Positions 57,603-64,000 of a stretch of DNA of 64,000 nucleotides are shown piece after piece. Position numbers and translations under genes: made by a program. Under the pieces are notes generated by a model. That model ran no database searches and had not been told where the DNA came from. It saw only the letters and a program-made list of their open reading frames with translations. The stretch is taken from assembly GCF_963583255.1 (NCBI RefSeq), contig NC_084810.1, positions 7,409,751 through 7,473,750 of the forward strand, in the 5' to 3' direction. This DNA comes from Pyrus communis (taxonomy: Eukaryota; Streptophyta; Magnoliopsida; Rosales; Rosaceae). Positions within the stretch are counted from its first letter, which is position 1. The number at the start of each line of letters is the position of its first letter.

Positions 57603-57984
57603 AGGTTGAATAAGTTATACCCAGAGCGGTAGATCTTCAATATATAGTAAAGATCGAAGCTTTTCCAATAAAAAAAACAACTATGAAAAGCAAAGGAACT
57701 ATTTTTCTGTTTTTTATTTATTTTTTTATGATCGGAGAAGTTGGAGTAGCTCTCAGAAAAATAGGAGATTTTGTTTTATAAAATGTTTGAATTGAATTTG
57801 TTGAGGGTTGGGTTTGGTGGCTTTGAGATCTCAGTCGGGAGAGAACAATGCTAAGTTGCTCATTTATACCAAATAGTCATGTGAGTCTCCGCATCTTTTT
57901 GCATTAAAGTATTCCATCAACTTTCTCTACTACAAAGTATTCGTTTCTGTTTCTTTTTTTTGGTCAGAGTACGTTTCTGTTCCT
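57603..57984 (-). promoter_or_regulatory. Probable GPT promoter region, cut by a LINE
   Basis: A TATA-like TATATATTGAAGATC (minus strand, about 57632-57646) lies just upstream of the leader. About 340 bp of native upstream sequence remain before the LINE begins at about 57985. No specific regulatory motif is claimed. Confidence 0.4.
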
Positions 57985-58014
57985 ATAAGGTGCTTTTCTA
58001 GGCGGGGATATGCT

Positions 58015-59085
58015 GTGTTCTGTGTAGATGCGCACACTGCCTCGCAAGTTAGAGGTAAATATGGTAGAGTTTGTGTTGAATTGGACTTAACAAAGTCCCT
58101 AATTGCTAATGTCAAAGTTGAAAACTGTTGGTATGTTGTGGAGTATGAGGGTCTTCACCTTGTTTGTTTCAACTGTGGTTGCTATGGTCATCGTCGTGAA
58201 CAGTGTCCTTCTTTGATTAGGAAACAAGCTACAATTCCTGTTCCAGATGCAGTGACCATCCAACCTATGGATGAGGGGTCAGTTCAAGATCAAGTTAGGA
58301 GCTCAAATGGTGGTAAATCAGAGAAGAGTTGCCTTACTGAGGCTGGGAAGGATATGAAGATTCATGATTCTGCCTTGATTGGGCCCTGGAGTATTGTGAC
58401 ATATAATCGTCGGACCAGGCCAACCAATAATTATGAGTTGGGCCAAAATGCCAGGAAGTTGAGTAATTCTGGCTCAAGATTTTGTCCCCTACATTTAGAG
58501 GATGTTGATCCGAATACTATTGATAAAGCTAAGTCTGTACATGGCAAGGAACATTTATTGGAGAATACCATGGGATTTGAAAAGAAGAAACAAACAAGAG
58601 GCAGACCTAGGAAGGCTCTAGGGGACAGCTCTAACAAGGAGAAAGGAGGCTCTAGTGGTTTTAGTATGGGGGCGGCTAGTGCCAAATTAAATCTTGGAAA
58701 CACCTCGTCCCCGAAGCCAAAATCCTCTCTGAGGAAAACCAATGCCAAGTCTAAGATTGCCACAAATTCTTCCAACGGCGTACAAGTTGATGGCATGGAC
58801 ATTCAAGAAAGTGAGTTGGGGGGCTTTAACTTTAATGTTGCTGATCCTCAAGCTGCCAATGACGCAGCAGACAAAAGTACTCAAATTTATGGGCATGAAC
58901 CGCCGGATATTGATAAAAATGTTACGGATATGTCGGTTGGGAACTTGCTGGAGAATGGAAGACATGTTAATGATGGCTTTGTGTCTGTAGAGAGAGATAG
59001 GCTTCAAGAAGCCATGATTGATGTTCAAGCTGGTGTGGTGGGTGCCACCTCTATTCTGGTAGAGGCGCCAATATCCTCATCTTGA
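58015..59085 (+). pseudogene. LINE ORF1 C-terminal part (zinc-knuckle nucleic-acid-binding protein)
   Basis: Open frame to TGA 59083-59085. The first residues (CVDAHTASQVRGKYGRVCVE, then LDLTKSL) match the end of the DUF4283/DUF4111-like region of plant LINE ORF1. This is followed by a knuckle CFNCGCYGHRREQC near residues 51-64 (counted from 58015) and a long basic, low-complexity tail. The N-terminal RNA-binding half is missing, and no ATG precedes the domain, so this is a truncated ORF1. Its stop lies 41 nt before the first ORF2 ATG. Confidence 0.82.
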
Positions 59086-59126
59086 TTGGGTCCATAACTC
59101 AGGTATTCCCTATCCTTATTGATTTT

Positions 59127-62100
59127 ATGATGATTATGGTCTGGAATGTAAGAGGTGCTGGAGGGAAACCTTTCTCTGTTACTGCTAAAGATCTCGTCAG
59201 ATTGAACAAAGTGAATATTTTTGCTATCTTGGAACCCAGGATCAGTGGGGAGAGGGCAATTGAAGTCATAAAAGGTTTGGATTTTTCAAATTATTATGTT
59301 GTTGATGCCAATGGTTTCTCTGGTGGTGTTTGGCTTTTATGGAATAATGAGGTTGTGAAATTGACTGTTGTGGCTTGCTCCTCCCAAACAATCACAGCTG
59401 TTGTAATGGATGGACAGATTCAGTGGATGCTAACGGTGGTGTATGCCTCTCCTTGCCCCCGGGTGAGGAGTCACTTATGGCCTTATCTTGATGGTGTTTC
59501 TGCAGCTTCTAACTTGCCTTGGCTTATTGCAGGGGATTTCAATGAATTGATTCATAGTTCAGAGAAAAAGGGGGGTAGGCCTGTTAATAAAAATAGTGGT
59601 CTTGGTAGTTGGAGCTCTAGGAATAGCTTGGTGGACCTTGGGTTCATTGGTGCTAAATTTACTTGGAGCAAGAAAAATGAGCATGGTGAAATCGTCTGGG
59701 AAAGACTTGATAGAGGCCTTTGCAACATAGCTTGGAGACACCTCTTCTCTGAGGCATATGTTAGACATCTTGCCAAAGTGAAATCTGATCATTGCCCCTT
59801 GCTTATTGGCCTTCATTCCAAGCATATTCCTAACCCTGATTTGAAAGCTTTCAGATTCCAAGCTATGTGGATGCTTCACCCGGATTTTGAATCCTTTGTT
59901 AATGATACTTGGAGTAGTGTTCAAGGTGATGCTAGTTGCAAAACTACCATTCTTTCTTCTGAGCTTCAAAGTTGGAATCACAATGTCTTTGGATGTATTT
60001 TTCAAAAGAAAAGAAGGCTCTTAGCTCGCATATGCGGAATCCAAAAGGCTCTTTGCATTTGCCATGTGCCGTATCTGTTTGATTTAGAAAAACAGCTCAC
60101 CAATGAGTATAGTACTATCCTTGAGCAAGAAGAACTCTTTTGGCTTCAAAAATCAAGAAATACTTGGCTTAGGGAGGGTGATAAAAATACCAAGTTCTTC
60201 CATCTCTCTGCGGTGGTGCGAAGAAGGAAAAATAAACTTGAAGGCCTCAATAATTCTGAAGGAGTGTGGACAGATGATAAAGAGAATTTAAAGTCGATTG
60301 TTGTCAACTATTTCAAAGATCTCTTCTCCTTTCGCATAACGACGTCAACTATGGAGAATCTGCCTCACATGTTCCCGTGTCTTATTGGTGAAGATTTACT
60401 TGTTCTAAATGGGGATGTCACCGATGATGAGATTAAAGCTTGTATGTTTGCTATTGGTGGGCTCAAAGCACCTGGACCTGATGGTATCCCTGCTAGATTC
60501 TATCAAAAATTTTGGCATCTCTGTGGCAAGGATGTTTGTGATATGGTTAAGGTTTGTTTCAATACAGCTCAACTCCCTGACAACATTAATAACACCTTCA
60601 TCTCGTTGATTCCTAAGGTTGATAACCCTACAAGCATGACACAGTTGAGGCCTATCAGTCTGTGTTCTACGCTCTACAAGGTCATCTCTAAAATTTTGGT
60701 GGGTAAATTGAGGCCGTTTCTCCATAAACTTGTTAGCCCAACTCAAGTGAGCTTCGTCCCGGGTAGGCAAATTATTGATAATGTCATTGTTGCTCAAGAA
60801 ATCCTCCATAAGTACAGAAACACCAAAGGTAAAAAAGGGTTCATTGCTTGGAAAATTGATCTTTCCAAAGCTTATGATCGTCTTCAGTGGAGTTTTATTA
60901 GAGAAGTTCTATGGGAGATTGGGCTAAGAGGGAAAATTTTGGAACTCATCATGCAATGCATTACCACAGTCAATTACCAAGCCATTGTTAATGGTGAGCT
61001 CACTGATTCTTTCTCCCCTCAATATGGAATCAGACAGGGAGATCCTCTTTCTCCCTATTTATTTGTGCTTTGCATGGAAAAACTATCTCATATCATTAAT
61101 GGTTGCATCACTACTAAGAAATGGAAGCCAGTTAAGCTATCTAGCAATGGGCCTCCTGTCTCTCATCTCTTTTTTGCAGATGATCTTATTTTGTTTGCGG
61201 AAGCCTCCTCAACTCAAGCCAGATTACTGAAGGATTGTCTTGATATTTTTTGTGCCGTGTCTGGTCAACAGGTGAATTTTGATAAATCTTGTATTTACTG
61301 CTCTCCTAATATCTCTCGAAGTAAGGCTATTGAAATTGCCAACATCTGTGGTTCTCCTCTCACTTCTGATCTAGGACACTACTTGGGTGTTCCGTTACTG
61401 CATTCTAGAATCAATAAAGAGACGTATGGAAACATTGTGGAAAAAGTTCAACGACGACTTTCTGCGTGGAAGAGCAATACTCTCTCTATGGCAGGTAGGC
61501 TTGTCTACCTACAATCAGTTGCCTCAGCTATTCCAATCTACTCAATGCAATCTACTCGCCTCCCAGTTTCCATATGTGATAAACTTGATAAGTTGAACAG
61601 GAATTTCTTATGGGGTCACACTGAGGATAATTCCAAGGTTCACCTTGTTAAGTGGGAGACAGTATCCACGCCTAAATTTATGGGTGGTTTAGGATTGAAA
61701 GATACTCATTTTATGAACCAAGCCCTCCTTGCTAAAACTGGTTGGAAACTTATGCAAAGAGACCCGGGCCTTTGGGCTAAAGTTTTGAAAGGAAAATATC
61801 TCAAACACTACGACATGGTGGGTGCTTGCTCTGCTAAGTTCACTAATTGTTCTCATACTTGGCGTGGAATCCTTTTTGGTGCCCAAATCCTCCCTAATGG
61901 TATGAGATGGAGAGTCGGAACTGGAAACCAAATTCATTTTTGGACAGACAACTGGCTTGAGAGTGGCGTTCTTGAAAATTTTGCTACCATCCCTCTTTCA
62001 GCTGACATGCTTGAATGGACTGTTGAAGACTTTCTTACTGATGATGGTTGGAATGTAGACTTGTTATATTCCTGCCTTCCTCCTGATATTGTGGAACATA

Positions 62101-63233
62101 TTTTCAGTTTACATGTTGGAACTGCGAATCATAGGGATGATAAGGTAATTTGGAGCCTCACTAAATCTGGAACCTTCTCCGTGAAAACTGCTTATCTCTC
62201 TCTCTTTGGCGATGATGATATCATTCCTTGGAATTGGAATTTCATTTGGAAACTCAAGCTCCCACCCAAATTAGTGACTTTTCTTTGGACTATCGGCCAT
62301 GGGAAAATTCTCACTAATGTGCAGAGAGCTAGAAGAGGATTTACTAATAACCCGTGTTGCCCAATCTGCCCTAATATTGAGGAATCAATGGATCATATTT
62401 TCAGGTCTTGTAGGCATTCCCCTTCCTTTTGGAACGGTGTTGGAATCCCTTCTGAAGTTGCCCATTCCTTTGCTCTTGATTTCCAGAGTTGGATGGCCAT
62501 AAACCTTAGGTCACATTGTTCTACCATTCATGGGTTACCCTGGAATCTAATCTTTGCTTCAACTCTCTGGTATTGCTGGAAAGGGAGGAACAATCTTGTC
62601 TTCAATGAGGGTCAACAACCGCCTGTCTCACCCCAGAAGTTCATTTTTCAATTTGCAAGGGATTGGTATAATGCCAACAAGTGCTCTTCTAGTAAGCCTC
62701 CTAGACAAATCATCTCAATCCATTGGATCCACCCGCCAATTGGTAGATATAAAATCAATACAGATGGGAGTTGTAAGGACCCATTTAGGCACATAAGTGC
62801 TGGAGGTTTGATTCGCAATTCTGAAGGGGATTGGATTAAGGGATTTGCTGCTAATTTGGGCAGAGGAAACATCATGGAAGCTGAGCTTTGGGGTGTTTTC
62901 ATGGGCCTTTCTATAGCTTGGGATGAGGGATGCAGGGATGTAATCCTTGAATGTGATTCCTGGGATGCTGTTATTTTGATCCAAAAACCTATTTTGGATT
63001 CGCACCCGCTCTACAACCTCATTATTGACTGCAAAGAAGCCATCGGAAAAAATTGGAGATGTGAAGTCACTCATATCTATAGAGAAATGAATGCCTCAGC
63101 TGATCACATGGCTGACTTGGGTCATGGTCTATCTCTTGGCCTTCATGTTTTTGTTTCTCCTCCTACCACTGCTAGCAATTGTCTAGTTTCTGACTCTATT
63201 GGCAGGGCCCTCCCTAGGGCTGTTCTTGTCTGA
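59127..63233 (+). CDS. LINE ORF2: endonuclease, reverse transcriptase, RNase H
   Basis: 1368 residues without a stop from the first ATG (the frame is open from 59082). Domains in order: an APE-type endonuclease (WNVRGAGG near residue 6, AGDFNE near 135, SDHCPLLIG near 221); a non-LTR RT from about 440 (LKAPGPDGIPARFYQKFW, LRPISLCSTLYKVISKIL, DLSKAYDRLQW, YGIRQGDPLSPYLFVL, HLFFADDLILF near 680); a zf-RVT-type domain near 1000-1090 (FIWKLKLPPKLVTFLWTIGH, then PCCPICPNIEESMDHIFRSC); and a C-terminal RNase H (INTDGSCKD near 1210, EAELWGVFMGL, ECDSWDA, YREMNASADHMADLGHGLSL). All catalytic signatures appear to be present. It would be the protein for target-primed reverse transcription, but the element lacks its 5' end, so self-sustained transcription is doubtful. 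Confidence 0.93.
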   Translation: MMIMVWNVRGAGGKPFSVTAKDLVRLNKVNIFAILEPRISGERAIEVIKGLDFSNYYVVDANGFSGGVWLLWNNEVVKLTVVACSSQTITAVVMDGQIQWMLTVVYASPCPRVRSHLWPYLDGVSAASNLPWLIAGDFNELIHSSEKKGGRPVNKNSGLGSWSSRNSLVDLGFIGAKFTWSKKNEHGEIVWERLDRGLCNIAWRHLFSEAYVRHLAKVKSDHCPLLIGLHSKHIPNPDLKAFRFQAMWMLHPDFESFVNDTWSSVQGDASCKTTILSSELQSWNHNVFGCIFQKKRRLLARICGIQKALCICHVPYLFDLEKQLTNEYSTILEQEELFWLQKSRNTWLREGDKNTKFFHLSAVVRRRKNKLEGLNNSEGVWTDDKENLKSIVVNYFKDLFSFRITTSTMENLPHMFPCLIGEDLLVLNGDVTDDEIKACMFAIGGLKAPGPDGIPARFYQKFWHLCGKDVCDMVKVCFNTAQLPDNINNTFISLIPKVDNPTSMTQLRPISLCSTLYKVISKILVGKLRPFLHKLVSPTQVSFVPGRQIIDNVIVAQEILHKYRNTKGKKGFIAWKIDLSKAYDRLQWSFIREVLWEIGLRGKILELIMQCITTVNYQAIVNGELTDSFSPQYGIRQGDPLSPYLFVLCMEKLSHIINGCITTKKWKPVKLSSNGPPVSHLFFADDLILFAEASSTQARLLKDCLDIFCAVSGQQVNFDKSCIYCSPNISRSKAIEIANICGSPLTSDLGHYLGVPLLHSRINKETYGNIVEKVQRRLSAWKSNTLSMAGRLVYLQSVASAIPIYSMQSTRLPVSICDKLDKLNRNFLWGHTEDNSKVHLVKWETVSTPKFMGGLGLKDTHFMNQALLAKTGWKLMQRDPGLWAKVLKGKYLKHYDMVGACSAKFTNCSHTWRGILFGAQILPNGMRWRVGTGNQIHFWTDNWLESGVLENFATIPLSADMLEWTVEDFLTDDGWNVDLLYSCLPPDIVEHIFSLHVGTANHRDDKVIWSLTKSGTFSVKTAYLSLFGDDDIIPWNWNFIWKLKLPPKLVTFLWTIGHGKILTNVQRARRGFTNNPCCPICPNIEESMDHIFRSCRHSPSFWNGVGIPSEVAHSFALDFQSWMAINLRSHCSTIHGLPWNLIFASTLWYCWKGRNNLVFNEGQQPPVSPQKFIFQFARDWYNANKCSSSKPPRQIISIHWIHPPIGRYKINTDGSCKDPFRHISAGGLIRNSEGDWIKGFAANLGRGNIMEAELWGVFMGLSIAWDEGCRDVILECDSWDAVILIQKPILDSHPLYNLIIDCKEAIGKNWRCEVTHIYREMNASADHMADLGHGLSLGLHVFVSPPTTASNCLVSDSIGRALPRAVLV

Positions 63234-63290
63234 TTTTTTTCTGTTTTGTTTGCCGGGCTTTGCCCTCCCTTGTACCAAAAAAGAAGGATG

Positions 63291-64000
63291 ATACCAATTA
63301 TCTCGATGAGGATTCTCTATTTTCTTAATCTCTCTTTTTTTTTTTTTTCTCTTACTTAAAAAGTTAAGTTCTGTCAATATTTTATATTGATATTTTATAG
63401 ACAATAAAACAAAAATAATGTGTGAGAAAAGAAGAGGGAAAAAGATGAGAATAAAAAGAGAGAATATATTCCAATTATGTCTTGCCTTGTCAGTATGTAG
63501 GTATGCTAGTGTAGTTGAGGAAAATAGCTCAAAGAAGCATCTTCAGACCATCATTAAAAGGAATGTCAAATTTTAATAGTCAAATTGCAATTGATGATTG
63601 ATATAGCAACTTGAAGTCTTATATTAAATTTTGTACTTCTCTAATCAATTTTCAAATGTTTTTTTTTTATTTAAATAGAGCTTTGAATAGTTGTAATTAT
63701 TAAAAAAAAAGGTAAATTGTTGAAACAAAATTTCTATTGGTTAAAATGTTAGTAAAATAAGGGACACATCATTAAAATCAATTAAAAATATATTTGACGT
63801 TGATATCAAATTTAACTCCTAATTACAAAGTTTTCAAATTCAGTCAGCAAATAACACTTCGGTTTGTAGACTTTTGATGATAAATATATACAATGACATT
63901 CCACCTAAGATTTTGACATCTTATTTGGAAATGCTCTCAGAAGCCATAACTTACAAGAACATCAATGATCATAACGTGAAGTATTTATTTAATAACACAG
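63291..64000. other. Right flank, AT-rich, nothing recognised
   Basis: T-rich tract at 63334-63350 and AT-rich DNA to the end of the window. No gene, repeat family or RNA seen. Confidence 0.4.

Larger units (their letters stand above)
57985..63290 (+). mobile_element. L1-type LINE, 5'-truncated, ORF2 intact
   Basis: Contains the 3' part of ORF1 (to 59085), an uninterrupted ORF2 (59127-63233) and a short 3' UTR (TGCCGGGCTTTGCCCTCCC) ending with a short A-rich tail, AAAAAAG, at about 63278-63285. The 5' boundary is placed where ORF1-like coding sequence begins. I could not find a convincing target-site duplication. Confidence 0.85.

Overview
This window is nuclear DNA of a dicot plant. It has AT-rich intergenic sequence, intron-containing genes with GT/AG junctions, plastid-targeted and homeodomain-family genes, Ty1/copia and L1-type retroelements, TRIMs, MITEs and a SINE of a type I associate with Rosaceae. 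A rosaceous tree (apple or pear relative) is my best guess; that is inference, not proof. Nothing bacterial or viral was seen.

Layout. (1) 1-25160: a tandem duplication of a PDI-like 5-3/5-4 (ERV/ERGIC-type) gene, both copies on the minus strand. Copy 1 (1-6875) runs off the left edge after exon 10. Copy 2 (15265-24514) has 14 readable exons that stay in frame for 448 residues, but its last exon runs into a roughly 150-bp tandem-repeat array that supplies a new C-terminus and removes the C-terminal membrane segment. A degenerate copia element (8264-14611, TSD ATTTG) split that repeat array. Introns of each copy carry private insertions (LINE tail, CCTAGGCG-rich element, copia/LINE chimera, MITE), while one MITE is shared and so predates the duplication. 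(2) 25160-31000: nested transposon remnants (a Harbinger-like MITE inside a LINE 3' end), an ETF-alpha gene fragment and a D-arm-deleted tRNA-Gly(CCC) pseudogene. (3) 30789-31607: a small three-exon gene resembling VASCULAR-RELATED UNKNOWN PROTEIN (VUP), minus strand. (4) 31.9-44.2 kb: gene-poor DNA with a TRIM, a CACTA-type end with subterminal repeats, and a long tandem array with a unit near 340 bp. (5) 44272-48504: an HD-Zip IV-type gene on the plus strand encoding START and downstream domains but no homeodomain or zipper. (6) 48.5-54.6 kb: a G-rich minisatellite, a SINE, a MITE and LTR remnants. (7) 54718-57395: plastidic glucose-6-phosphate/phosphate translocator (GPT), minus strand. (8) 57985-63290: a 5'-truncated L1-type LINE with a complete 1368-residue ORF2, head-to-head with GPT.

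The host genes do not form a pathway together: ER/Golgi redox or cargo function (PDIL5-4), vascular development (VUP-like), epidermal-type regulation (START protein) and plastid carbon import (GPT). The most notable points are the repeat-derived C-terminus and rescued splice site in PDIL copy 2, the homeodomain-less HD-Zip IV relative with a possible 9-nt microexon, and the layered transposon history that dates the duplication. Exon coordinates come from reading splice signals by eye and translating by hand; no alignment or RNA evidence was available.
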